A DNA stretch of 64,000 bases from Aminipila sp032051575 (GTDB lineage Bacteria; Bacillota; Clostridia; Peptostreptococcales; Anaerovoracaceae): contig NZ_DAMBYD010000006.1 of assembly GCF_032051575.1 (NCBI RefSeq), positions 62,001-126,000 of the forward strand, given 5' to 3'. The notes below the pieces were generated by a model. That model did no database searches, was not told the origin of the DNA, and saw nothing but the letters and a program-made list of their open reading frames with translations. This document shows positions 16,060 through 25,342 of this stretch, piece after piece. The position numbers and the translations under genes were made by a program. How positions within the stretch are numbered: position 1 is the first letter of the stretch; each line of letters starts with the position of its first letter.

Positions 16060-16461
16060 TTAGAATCTTTCTATCTTAACGTTATCATCCATATGATGAT
16101 GTAACATATACTCCCCATGTGGTAAATAAAACACTTCCATTTTATCCGTGCCGCATGATTCATACACTTTTTTGGCAAACTGACTGTTGGAAAGTACCTT
16201 ATCCTTATCTTCTTGTCTATCGCTGAAAGATATTTCCCCCATAACTTTTATATAGTCATATTTTTCATCTGTTGCACAAAAGCAAACATTGGGGTTTATC
16301 TTTAACTGTTTACTTAATTCTGTACCTGCAGATACATAAAACAAAAGCCCTTCGTTTGAAACATGTGCGACTTCAAACGGACGGGTATCCGGTTTATTCC
16401 CCTCACAAGTTGCCAGATTACCAAATTTATTCTTATTCAAAAAGTCAAAAAGTTCTTTCAT
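16060..16461 (-). CDS. Pyridoxamine 5'-phosphate oxidase-family flavin protein
   Basis: This 133-residue protein has the split-barrel FMN-binding fold: LNKNKFGNLATCEGNKPDTRPFEV, GLLFYVSAGTELSKQLKINPNVCFCA and YIKVMGEISF are the strand and phosphate-contact segments of this family. Such small proteins bind FMN, F420 or heme and are often reductases of unknown substrate. The second ATG of ATGATG is preferred because GGAGG lies five bases upstream of it. The tail carries a His-rich EYMLHHHMDDN. It stands alone on the minus strand, and its 3' side holds only a gene remnant. Confidence 0.78.
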   Translation of the reverse strand: MKELFDFLNKNKFGNLATCEGNKPDTRPFEVAHVSNEGLLFYVSAGTELSKQLKINPNVCFCATDEKYDYIKVMGEISFSDRQEDKDKVLSNSQFAKKVYESCGTDKMEVFYLPHGEYMLHHHMDDNVKIERF

Positions 16462-16770
16462 CATTTCCTCCAATACAAATTTTTTATTATTTTTAACTGT
16501 TTTTAATATGGTTATGCAAAAAATTATAAGCACTTTTATAAGGTCGTAATACCTACAATTCTATTGTATCATTAGAGCCCATTAATTTTTCAAACCTCTT
16601 ACCATTAAAATATTCATATGATATATATTGTCTGTGATAATATTATATTTATACATCTATGGATTTCAGTTAAAATCACCTTCCCAATGAATATTTTCAT
16701 AGGTTTAATTTTGTACTTCTACTATAAATATAAATAAGCATAGGAAAATGTAACAAATATAAAAATTATT
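16462..16770. other. Intergenic region with a GNAT gene scrap
   Basis: AT-rich DNA without a gene. At about 16669-16710 the minus strand reads TYENIHWEGDFN followed by a stop, matching the ENIHWE end of the GNAT protein at 5.0-5.6 kb, with about 20 identical bases. It appears to be the last trace of a related gene. Confidence 0.45.
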
Positions 16771-19700
16771 TTAGCCTTTCAGCCGTTGAAGTGCCTCTAT
16801 TGCTTTTTCGTAGTCATGCTGTGCGGCCTGTTCATAAAAGGCTATTGCTTGGGTTAAATCCTGCTTTACTCCTAAACCATTTTCATATAGTTTCCCGATG
16901 TTATACATGGCACTTTCGTCGTTTTGCTCCGCTCCAAGAAGAAATAACCTCATCGCTTCTGCATAGTCCTGTTCCACACCTTCTCCGGTCGCATAGCAAT
17001 CCGCTAAATTGCCAAATGCCATGTCGATTCCCAAGTCCACCGCCTGCCGAAATAGTGATACAGCCTTGCCCAAATCACGAGGTATCTTCTCACTCATCCT
17101 GTATAACCGTCCTAAGTTTACCATGGCGCTTCCGTTACCTGCTGCTACTGCCTGATCATATAGCTCGGCAGCTTTCACATGGTCTTGTTCCACCCCTTTT
17201 CCAAACTGGTAAGAATATGCCAGACTGTATATAGCAAACTGATATCCTTGATCAACAGCAAGTCGGTATAACCGTATCATCTCAGCATAATCCTGTTCCA
17301 CACCAGTTCCATCTCTATAGCAAATGCCAAGATTATATTGCGCTGTCGCATGGCCTTGGTCTACAGCAATGCGATACAGTCGTACCATTTCATCGTAATC
17401 CTGCTCCACACCATTGCCCCTTAGATAGCAAAGTGCAAGATTAGTAAGGGCTTCGTTATGGCCTTGTTCAGCCGCAAGTCGATATAATCGCACTGCTTCA
17501 GTATAATCCTGTTCTACTCCATAGCCTCTCGCATAGCAGCGTGCTAGGTTATGCTGTGCTTCCGGTAAACCTTGTTCCACTGCAAGATTATACCACTTTA
17601 TAGCTTCATCGTAATCTTGTTCCACGCCAGTGCCTCTGTCATAGCAAAGACCAAGATTGCATTGCGCATCTGCTAAACCTTGCTCTGCAGCAAGACGGTA
17701 CAGTTCTACCGCTTTTTCATAATCCTGTTTCACGCCTTTACCATTTTCATAGAAGAGTGCAAGATTATGCTGTGCCGATGCCTTACCCTGTAAAGCGGCT
17801 ACACTGTACCAGTGAACAGCTTCAATATAGTTCTGCTCCACACCCAGCCCATCTTCATAACAGCTTCCAAGAACATTTTGCGCATTAGCATGCCCCTGTT
17901 CAACCAAAGTTTGAAGCATTTCAACAGTCTTTTTATAATCCGGTTCCACACCGATGCCTTCTTTGTAACATATTGCTACATTATACTGTCCTAGCGCAAG
18001 TCCCTGTTCCATTGCCTGTGAATACCACCAGAACGCTTTTTCAAAATCTTTTTCTACGCCCCTGCCAAGTTGATAGTACAGCCCCAAATCCACCTGTGAA
18101 AGTGCATGGCCTTGCTCCGCCGCAAGCTGGTAAAGCTGCGCACTCTTTACATAGTCAATGTCTACGCCATAACCATATTCATAACATTTTCCAAGATGAA
18201 ATTGTGCTTGTACCTCTTCCTGTTCCACTGCTTTTTCTAGCCATAGTACCCCAATTTTGTTGTTCTCATTCTCTTCTTCTTCATCTTGTTTAGGCTTACG
18301 AAGAAAAGTTAGCCCCAGATGTAACTGTGCTGCAGCACATCCCTCCTCTGCTAGGCGAGTCAGTGCTTTTTCCGCGTCCTCATATCCCCTCTGTGCAGAT
18401 TGTCCGTATAACTCCGCCGCTTGTTCCAATTCTTGCTCTACACCATCTCCCTTTTCAAAACAGTCTGCCAAGTGGTAGAACGCAGTGGGAATCTTCGCCT
18501 CAACGGCTTGTTGAAACAAAGATACCGCCCGCTCTATATCACGTGGGACACCCCAGCCAAATCGGTAGATCCGCCCCATACTAACAAACGCCTCAATGCT
18601 ATCACCTTCTACCGATTTCTCGCAAAGTTTTAATGCTTTGTCATAGTCCTGTGGTATATGATTTCCCTCTATATAGGCATGGGCCAGACGAGCACAAGCA
18701 CGTGGCTCACCCTGTTCAGCCGCAAGAGCATACCAGTGCAACGCCTGTTCCATATCCTGATTCACACCATAACCTAGGTGATAGCATTCCCCTAGATAGC
18801 ACTGGGCACTTGGATACTTTTGCTTAGCCGATGCTGAGAACCAGCGTACGGCCTCTGTATTATCTTCCTCCGTGGCGATGCCATGATAATAAAAGAACCC
18901 CAGATTACACTGTGCAGGAGCATAACCCTGCTCTGCAGCTTGCTGGTAAAGTTTCATAGCTCGTTCTTGGTTCCGTTTCACACACTTTCCAACTTCAAAT
19001 AAGTAGCCGAGTGAAGTTAATGCTTGTAAGTGACCTTTATTCGCAGCAAGCTGATAAAAATAAACCGCCTTTTCATGGTTTTGCTCTACGCCTTGACCAT
19101 ATTCATAGCATTGCGCTAACTGGAACTGTGCCTGCACATCCTTCTGTTCTGCGGCTTGAAAAAACCACTTAAATGCCTTTGTGTCATTTTGCTCTACACC
19201 AATGCCATGATAATACAAAAATCCTAATCTGCACTGTGCTGCCGCATATCGTTGTTCTGCTGCGTGCTGATAGTACACAACAGCTCGCTGTAAATCCTTT
19301 TCCGTTCCATACCCGCTTTCACAGCATAAGCCTAGAAAGAACATTCCACGAATATTCCCCTGCTCTGCTGCTTCTGAAAACCAACGATATGCCTTCTCAT
19401 TGTCTTCTTCCACACCAATACCGTAGTAATATAAGTATCCTAAATTGCACTGAGCGGGACTATGTCCCTGCTCTGCAGATAAGCTGTATAGCTCCAGTGC
19501 TTTATGTAAATCTTGTTCAGTACCCCGACCAAACTCATAGCATTCACCCAGCAGACACTGACTCACAGGGTCTTTCTGCTGGGCGCTACGAGAAAACCAA
19601 GCATATGCCATAGCATCACTTTGCTCAAGTCCTTCCCCATCCAAATAGAGAAGTCCAAGCCTACTCTGCGCTGTAGCATTTCCTTGCTGAGCGGCAAGGG

Positions 19701-19869
19701 TGAGCCAATAAGCAGCCTGACCATAATCCTGCGTTATACCATCTCCGCTATAATAGCAGAGAGCCAATTCATATTGTGCCTGACAATCGTTTCTTTCAGC
19801 AAGTTCCATCAGTTCCTTTACTCTATCCTGCTGTTTCATCTCATTTATATAATTTTTATAACTTGACAT
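16771..19869 (-). CDS. Very long Sel1-repeat (SLR) protein
   Basis: The 1,032-residue protein is built almost wholly of Sel1-like repeats of 36 residues, about 27-28 copies, each close to AAEQGHAxAQxNLGxCYxxGxGVEQDYxEAVxWY. Sel1 repeats form alpha-alpha superhelical scaffolds for protein-protein contacts. No signal peptide or membrane segment is present, so it is probably cytoplasmic. The start (MSSYKNYINEM) follows AGGAG by five bases. The repeats are diverged at DNA level, so this is not a recent amplification. It has its own promoter region downstream of the SLH gene's terminator. Its partner is unknown; host-interaction roles known in other bacteria cannot be assumed here. Confidence 0.92.
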   Translation of the reverse strand: MSSYKNYINEMKQQDRVKELMELAERNDCQAQYELALCYYSGDGITQDYGQAAYWLTLAAQQGNATAQSRLGLLYLDGEGLEQSDAMAYAWFSRSAQQKDPVSQCLLGECYEFGRGTEQDLHKALELYSLSAEQGHSPAQCNLGYLYYYGIGVEEDNEKAYRWFSEAAEQGNIRGMFFLGLCCESGYGTEKDLQRAVVYYQHAAEQRYAAAQCRLGFLYYHGIGVEQNDTKAFKWFFQAAEQKDVQAQFQLAQCYEYGQGVEQNHEKAVYFYQLAANKGHLQALTSLGYLFEVGKCVKRNQERAMKLYQQAAEQGYAPAQCNLGFFYYHGIATEEDNTEAVRWFSASAKQKYPSAQCYLGECYHLGYGVNQDMEQALHWYALAAEQGEPRACARLAHAYIEGNHIPQDYDKALKLCEKSVEGDSIEAFVSMGRIYRFGWGVPRDIERAVSLFQQAVEAKIPTAFYHLADCFEKGDGVEQELEQAAELYGQSAQRGYEDAEKALTRLAEEGCAAAQLHLGLTFLRKPKQDEEEENENNKIGVLWLEKAVEQEEVQAQFHLGKCYEYGYGVDIDYVKSAQLYQLAAEQGHALSQVDLGLYYQLGRGVEKDFEKAFWWYSQAMEQGLALGQYNVAICYKEGIGVEPDYKKTVEMLQTLVEQGHANAQNVLGSCYEDGLGVEQNYIEAVHWYSVAALQGKASAQHNLALFYENGKGVKQDYEKAVELYRLAAEQGLADAQCNLGLCYDRGTGVEQDYDEAIKWYNLAVEQGLPEAQHNLARCYARGYGVEQDYTEAVRLYRLAAEQGHNEALTNLALCYLRGNGVEQDYDEMVRLYRIAVDQGHATAQYNLGICYRDGTGVEQDYAEMIRLYRLAVDQGYQFAIYSLAYSYQFGKGVEQDHVKAAELYDQAVAAGNGSAMVNLGRLYRMSEKIPRDLGKAVSLFRQAVDLGIDMAFGNLADCYATGEGVEQDYAEAMRLFLLGAEQNDESAMYNIGKLYENGLGVKQDLTQAIAFYEQAAQHDYEKAIEALQRLKG

Positions 19870-19997
19870 AAAGACTCCTTTATTACGTAAAATCATTTTA
19901 ATTAGTATAACATATCAGGGCAGTTCTGTCATAATTTACCTTTATGGATTGTCCAATATCTAATTAGAAAATAAAATAGATTAATGTCACATTGATA

Positions 19998-20035
19998 AGG
20001 ACAGCCGCCTTTATTTAAAAGGTTACAGCTGTCCT
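19998..20035 (-). terminator. Terminator of the SLH surface-protein gene
   Basis: The arms AGGACAGC and GCTGTCCT lie 40 bases after the SLH stop. A diverged copy of the hairpin and its flanks sits at 54919-54956, after the duplicated SLH fragment. Confidence 0.7.
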
Positions 20036-20074
20036 CATAATATCTAACATCAAATCGCCATTCTTGGCGCTGTA

Positions 20075-23000
20075 CTATTTCACAATGTTTTCAATAAATC
20101 TAGTGATAACCGCTGCTACTTCGGCTCTTGTAGCGTTTCCCTGCGGCATAAAGCTGCCTCCTTCTCGGCCTGTGATCACTTTTGTTCCTTGGCAGTATTT
20201 AGCGCCATCCATTGCCCAAGATGAAATGCTTGTATTATCGGTATATCCTAGTGAACCGTCTAAAGTATCTGCCTTTTTCAAGAGAGTTGCAAAGTTCAGC
20301 ATAATCACTGCCATTTGCTCACGAGTGACCTTAGCATTTGGAGCAAATGTGTTTTCTCCCACGCCCTTGATAAGTCCTTTTTCATTTGCCCACGCAACAT
20401 ACTTCGCATAGTAGGCATCTGCATTGACATCAGAAAAACTGCTTATTGCTGAAACACTTCCATTTTCAGAAAGGCTTCCATAAGAACGTTCATATAGTCT
20501 GCCGATTGCTGTTACAAACATCGCTCTTGTCATGCTTTCATTTGGGCTGAACGTGTCTTGACTCGCCCCAAGGAAGATTTCACGCTTCGTCACAAAGTCA
20601 ATACTTGCTTTTGCCCATGCTATCGTATTGTCCGTAAAATTCTTTTGATTTTCCCCAAACTCTACTGTTTCACTAGTAGGCACAATATATTTGTACAGAT
20701 TTCCTGCAATGGCCGCGAACCCAATGTATACCTTTTCACCATTTTTAATGTAGTAAGGAAGTTCACTTTTCTTTACAAAAGCAACGCTGATTTTGTGGTC
20801 TTTGCTGTCTGTAAAGATGTATTTTTCAGTTCCTCCTATGCTTTTTCCATCAACTATTACATCCGCTATCACATATCCGTCATTAGGGGTAATGGTAGCA
20901 GTCTTTTTGTCATTGCTAATGGTGATTTTGCCACCTTTACTTGTTTCTGTGTTGATTATTGGTGATACTACACTACTACTCGTACCGCTTCCACTGGAAT
21001 GATGAGTTGATGGATTACTTGGTGTTGTATATGCAATTCCATAAGTGGAAAATTTCTTGACTGTTAGCTTGATGGTTGTGTTGTTATCAACAAGCTCTAT
21101 CTTTTCCCCGTCCGTATTTTCCTCTGTGGTGATGCTATCAGCGCTGCCGTGATAACGATACACGACATAGTTTGATTTACCTTGAAGTGCCATAGGAAGT
21201 GGAATAAATACGTCAATCAAACTTGGAAGTTCGGTAAGAACAGTAGACTGGGAAGAAATTTCGACTCCACTACCGTCCTTTACCGACTTAAGCACAGATA
21301 AATCAACAAAGATTCCTACGGTCTTACCGTTTGATGTTGCCGTAGCTGAAATGTCACTTGCGTTTGTTGCCGTGTTATCCTTTTTCTCGGCAATAAGCTT
21401 AATTTCAACAGAGCCACCGTTTGTTACCACATCATTATCCGTTGAAGTTACCCCCTTATCGGGTTCTGTGGCTGTTGCCTGAAATTGTTTATCAAGCCCA
21501 CCTACAACAATCGACGGTGTGGAAGGTTTTACTTCAACAACGCTATTGGTCTTTCTGCTTGGAAGTATGATGGCCCCTTCAAGCGTGTTATTTGTATTAT
21601 TCACTACAATAAGAATAGTAACGGTAATTCCATTTTTACTCACGACCAGATTATAGGTGCCGTTTACTACGTTCTCAATGGTAAATTTACCATCTGCATC
21701 GGTTTGAACCGATAGCCCTACCTGGTTTTGTCCATGCATAAGTTTAACTGTTGCATCCTGAACGTTGCTTCTATTTCCATCCTGCACGATTCCTATAATT
21801 TTATACGTTGGTATTTCCGCATAAGGTGTTGCCGCAATAGTAATCGTCTTTTGGGAGGTAAATAATGTTTGCACTCCCCTTGAAACCGTTATTTTGAATA
21901 CGTAGCTCCCATTTGTTCCGGCAGGATTTGCGCTCGTTCCGGCAACAGGCGCCGTGTAGCTTTCTTTGGTTACTGTTACGTTAACGGTATTGTTATTCAC
22001 TGCACTTTCTGCCGTACCTTTGAGAGCAGCTTCAACAACCGTTTCATCTGTAGCTACTGATTGGGTCATGTCTGCATAACTTGCGCTCTCTGCCTCATTT
22101 TTAGCATTGATAACTGTTTCAATGTCAGGATCGGCTTCTTCTGTGATTGTCATTGTAATGGTGGTTGCGTCCTCAACGCTTCCTTTTGAAATGACAACAT
22201 CATATTTACCAGTTCCGCTGTTAAAACTAACAGTAGCGGTTACTCCGGCAGCATCCCCTGTCAGCAAGCCGTTCACATAACTTTGCACAGCCGCTGTTTT
22301 TGCTGTTTGGTCTGCACCAAATGCTACAGTTACCGTGTCGTCTTTGATGGCAGTTTTAGCTGCAGCAACCGCATTCACATCACTTACACCTGTAAAGGCG
22401 GTTGCCTTAATTGTAATTGTCTTTTTTTCTGTTATTTGTGTTTGACTGCCCTTGCTTACAGTTACGGTGAACTCATAGCTACCATTTGTCCCAGCAGGAT
22501 TTGCGCTCGTTCCGGCAACTGGTCCAGCGTAGCTTTCTTTGTTGATTGTAACGGTTACACCATTATCGTTTATCTCTGTAGTTGCGGTTGATTTAAGTGC
22601 GTCTTTGATTGCGTCTTCACTCGTTGCCGCTGCTTGGTTCATCTCTGCATAGGGTGCACCTTCCGCCGCATTTTTGGCATTGTTAACCGTTGCAATGTCA
22701 GGATCGGCGTCTTCTGTGATTGTCATTGTAATGGTTGTTGAGTCCTTAACGCTTCCTTTTGAAATCGCAACATCATATTTACCCGTTCCGCTGTTAAAAG
22801 TAACAGCAGCGGTTACGCCTGTAGCATCCCCTGTCAGCAAGCCGTTCACATAACTTTGCACAGCCGCTGTTTTTGCTGTTTGGTCTGCACCAAATGCTAC
22901 AGTTACCGTGTCGTCTTTGATGGCAGTTTTAGCTGCAGCAACCGCATTCACATCACTTACACCTGTAAAGGCGGTTGCCTTAATTGTAATTGTCTTTTTT

Positions 23001-24961
23001 TCTGTTATTTGTGTTTGACTGCCCTTGCTTACGGTTACGGTAAACTCATAGCTACCATTTGTGCCAGCAGGATCTGCGCTCGTTCCGGCAACTGGTCCAG
23101 CGTAGCTTTCTTTGTTAATTGTAACAGTTACACCATTATTGTTTATCTCTGTAGTTGCGGTTGATTTCAGTGCGTCTTTGATTGCGTCTTCACTCGTTGC
23201 CGCTGCTTGATTCATCTCTGCATAGGGTGCACTTTCCGCCGCACTTTTGGCATTGTTAACCGTTGCAATGTCAGGATCGGCCGCTACTGTTACTGTTACT
23301 GTATACTCTTTTTTTGTTCCGTCTTCGGCTGTTACTGTATAAATAACAGGGTCTGTAAAGTTTTTTCCTGTACCGCTTATCGGTGAAATGGTTGATTTTG
23401 CTGAAACAGCAATAGTGGGAATAAGGTTTGTAACAGTGGTGCCATATGGAACGATAACATCGATATTTGTTCCTGTTATTGTCCCTGTTGCAGTAGGGCT
23501 TGCAAAGCTAAACCCCGTAATATCGCAAGCATTACTTGCTGTTATCGGCCAAGTTACTGTTATTGTAAGTGTTTTATTAGCGTCAGAAAGCACGACAGCC
23601 ACTGCCCCCCCATTTATGACAGTTATATTGCTTGCCGCAATTGTGCTATCAAACTCATACCCTGTGCTGGCAGTATACACATATTTTGTTTTGTATTCTG
23701 TGCCGGCTGAAAAATTGCCACTTGCAGTGGCATAGGCTGTACCGTCATCAGACCAAGTAATTACTGGAGCTGTTGCACCTGTTGGCACTGTATTCGTACC
23801 GTCTGCAATGACTACCGCGGTAACAGGGGCAGTTGTGCCAATTGTAATTGGCTTTGCGATTGTTGTTGTAGGAACAAAAAATGTTGGATAGCCTCCAGAA
23901 GTAGGTACCCAAGTGCTGGTTCCTGAAAGACCTGAACAATTATTGTTTAACGTTGTAACAAAGGCTGCGTCCTTCATGTCGGTGGATGTCATTTTTGTTG
24001 CGCTGTCAGCACCACTTCCAACGCCTAATTTGGCTGCATCAGTTCTAGCTCCCCACACGTTCTGCTCTGCATTACTATTCCAGTATGCTTTTGTGATCGT
24101 CATGCTTTGTCCCAATCCAAGCAAGCCACCCACATTAGCAGAAGATCCGCCAAAGACATCTCCTGTGGCATAGCAGTTTGTGATTGGGGTGTTTTGTCCC
24201 CACCCAAGCAAGCCACCGACATTGGAAGTATTTCCGCCACCAACAGCGCCTGTGGCATAGCAGTTTGTAATTGTATCGCCATAATTCCCTCCAACCAATC
24301 CACCGACATGAGCACTACTTCCACCGTTAATAATACCTGTAGAATGGCAGTTTGTGATTTTGGCACTTTGACTATATCCAACCAAGCCACCCACATTAGC
24401 AGAAGATCCGCCCGTGACAGTACCGGTAGCATAGCAGTTTGTGATTGTAGCATTATAATTGCTAGCAACCAATGAGCCAACATAGCCATTACTACAATTT
24501 GAATTAATAGCTATATTAACCCCAAGATTTTTAATTGTCCCACTGTCAACATAGCCAAACAAGCCTACATACTGTAGAATGCTCTCAGCAGTAGTCGATG
24601 AGCCTATTTTAACTTGTGAAATTTTTTTGTTGTTGCCGTCAAACGTGCCCTTAAATGGGCAACTTATTGCTCCAATCGGTGTCCACGCAGCATTAAGAGC
24701 AATATCATCCTGAAGCACAAAGGTTGTGTATTGATATGTAGTTCCACTGTTCACCTTCGTTGCTAAAGCACTGAGCTGTGCTTCGTTACTGATGGTATAG
24801 GTAACAGGAGCCGAGCTTGTGCCTGCCGGAACTCCTGATGAGTATGGTGTTTCGCTTGTAGCGAACACAGGCATTGCCATTTGAGGCAATAGCCCTATTA
24901 CCATGGTAACAATTAAAATTAAAGATAAAGATAAAATTTTCTTTGCTTTTGTTTTTTTCAT
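20075..24961 (-). CDS. Large SLH-domain surface protein with GLUG and tandem repeats
   Basis: This 1,628-residue exported protein has a signal peptide at 1-35 (KKILSLSLILIVTMVIGLLP ... VFA). GLUG-type repeats follow at about 130-290 (VGGLVGYSQSAKITNCHSTG), then a cadherin-like/DUF5018-type segment (TVTAEDGTKKEYTVTVTV) and 191-residue tandem repeats starting DPDIATVNNAK (two full, a third partial). A carboxypeptidase-regulatory-like fold (IIGIVQDGNRSNVQDATVKL) lies near 1080-1150, and three SLH domains occupy about 1440-1628, anchoring it to secondary cell-wall polymer. It is probably an adhesin or S-layer-associated protein. GGAGG precedes the ATG, which overlaps the stop of a small Cys-rich gene. 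Its 3' end is copied, in decayed form, at 54.9-55.4 kb. Confidence 0.93.
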   Translation of the reverse strand: MKKTKAKKILSLSLILIVTMVIGLLPQMAMPVFATSETPYSSGVPAGTSSAPVTYTISNEAQLSALATKVNSGTTYQYTTFVLQDDIALNAAWTPIGAISCPFKGTFDGNNKKISQVKIGSSTTAESILQYVGLFGYVDSGTIKNLGVNIAINSNCSNGYVGSLVASNYNATITNCYATGTVTGGSSANVGGLVGYSQSAKITNCHSTGIINGGSSAHVGGLVGGNYGDTITNCYATGAVGGGNTSNVGGLLGWGQNTPITNCYATGDVFGGSSANVGGLLGLGQSMTITKAYWNSNAEQNVWGARTDAAKLGVGSGADSATKMTSTDMKDAAFVTTLNNNCSGLSGTSTWVPTSGGYPTFFVPTTTIAKPITIGTTAPVTAVVIADGTNTVPTGATAPVITWSDDGTAYATASGNFSAGTEYKTKYVYTASTGYEFDSTIAASNITVINGGAVAVVLSDANKTLTITVTWPITASNACDITGFSFASPTATGTITGTNIDVIVPYGTTVTNLIPTIAVSAKSTISPISGTGKNFTDPVIYTVTAEDGTKKEYTVTVTVAADPDIATVNNAKSAAESAPYAEMNQAAATSEDAIKDALKSTATTEINNNGVTVTINKESYAGPVAGTSADPAGTNGSYEFTVTVSKGSQTQITEKKTITIKATAFTGVSDVNAVAAAKTAIKDDTVTVAFGADQTAKTAAVQSYVNGLLTGDATGVTAAVTFNSGTGKYDVAISKGSVKDSTTITMTITEDADPDIATVNNAKNAAEGAPYAEMNQAAATSEDAIKDALKSTATTEINDNGVTVTINKESYAGPVAGTSANPAGTNGSYEFTVTVSKGSQTQITEKKTITIKATAFTGVSDVNAVAAAKTAIKDDTVTVAFGADQTAKTAAVQSYVNGLLTGDAAGVTATVSFNSGTGKYDVVISKGSVEDATTITMTITEEADPDIETVINAKNEAESASYADMTQSVATDETVVEAALKGTAESAVNNNTVNVTVTKESYTAPVAGTSANPAGTNGSYVFKITVSRGVQTLFTSQKTITIAATPYAEIPTYKIIGIVQDGNRSNVQDATVKLMHGQNQVGLSVQTDADGKFTIENVVNGTYNLVVSKNGITVTILIVVNNTNNTLEGAIILPSRKTNSVVEVKPSTPSIVVGGLDKQFQATATEPDKGVTSTDNDVVTNGGSVEIKLIAEKKDNTATNASDISATATSNGKTVGIFVDLSVLKSVKDGSGVEISSQSTVLTELPSLIDVFIPLPMALQGKSNYVVYRYHGSADSITTEENTDGEKIELVDNNTTIKLTVKKFSTYGIAYTTPSNPSTHHSSGSGTSSSVVSPIINTETSKGGKITISNDKKTATITPNDGYVIADVIVDGKSIGGTEKYIFTDSKDHKISVAFVKKSELPYYIKNGEKVYIGFAAIAGNLYKYIVPTSETVEFGENQKNFTDNTIAWAKASIDFVTKREIFLGASQDTFSPNESMTRAMFVTAIGRLYERSYGSLSENGSVSAISSFSDVNADAYYAKYVAWANEKGLIKGVGENTFAPNAKVTREQMAVIMLNFATLLKKADTLDGSLGYTDNTSISSWAMDGAKYCQGTKVITGREGGSFMPQGNATRAEVAAVITRFIENIVK
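22125..23270 (-). repeat. 573-bp tandem repeat in the surface-protein gene
   Basis: Two nearly identical 573-bp units (boundaries at 22125, 22698 and 23271, each marked by TCAGGATCGG) encode 191-residue modules. A partial third copy continues to about 21830. The near-identity points to recent duplication and possible copy-number variation. Confidence 0.9.
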
Positions 24962-25170
24962 ACTTTTTCCTCCTCATATTTGCACACGCCGTTTTTCGTG
25001 GGATGCTCGGTATGAATGCCAAAATCCCCATATTTACAATACCAGCACTCTCGACATGAGAATAATCGTCTTTCGTCCTGTTCAAAGGCATCACAGAAGT
25101 CGTTTTGCCATATTTCAAGTTTACTGTCCTTTGCCTTTATCTCCCCAGTTCTGTCAGTGGGTTTTCTCAT
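24958..25170 (-). CDS. Small Cys-rich protein overlapping the SLH gene
   Basis: The 70-residue protein starts MRKPTDRTGEIKAKDSKLEI and contains CDAFEQ, then CRECWYC and a later C, so five or six cysteines could bind metal. Its TGA overlaps the ATG of the SLH surface-protein gene (ATGA), implying translational coupling. GGGGAG lies upstream, and a TTG or GTG a few codons earlier could also serve as start. No family is recognised and it has no signal peptide. Lying between a LytTR system and a surface protein, it may help regulate or fold the latter. Confidence 0.6.
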   Translation of the reverse strand: MRKPTDRTGEIKAKDSKLEIWQNDFCDAFEQDERRLFSCRECWYCKYGDFGIHTEHPTKNGVCKYEEEKV

Positions 25171-25249
25171 CTTCAAAATCACTCCCCTATAGATATACTT
25201 TTAGATTACATTATAAAAATGTGCCTTCCGACACTCTGCACTTTCCTTT

Positions 25250-25310
25250 ATTATACAAAAAACCACGGACGAAAACCGTCCGTGGCGTAATTGCATCATA
25301 TTTGGCGTAA
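25250..25310 (-). promoter_or_regulatory. Candidate LytTR-activated promoter of the Cys-rich/SLH operon
   Basis: On the minus strand TTACGCCA occurs twice (25303-25310 and 25283-25290), separated by exactly 12 bp, the spacing typical of LytTR sites. A TATAAT at 25250-25255 lies downstream without a good -35, as expected for an activated promoter. The repeat overlaps one arm of the kinase-gene terminator. Confidence 0.45.
25263..25285 (-). terminator. Terminator of the LytTR/GHKL operon
   Basis: Perfect 9-bp arms (CCACGGACG and complement) with a 5-nt loop are followed on the minus strand by six T. It lies 57 bases after the kinase stop. Confidence 0.85.
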
Positions 25311-25342
25311 ATGTCGTATTTTATCGGATTTTTTAGCTTGCA

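Noticed and set aside
17790..19870. Several open frames on the plus strand opposite the Sel1-repeat gene
   Set aside because: They are antisense shadows of a repetitive gene, lack ribosome sites and have no recognisable domains.
22283..23164. Two identical-looking Cys-rich plus-strand frames of 102 codons, 573 bp apart
   Set aside because: They are antisense readings of the tandem repeats in the SLH surface-protein gene, which is the real coding strand.
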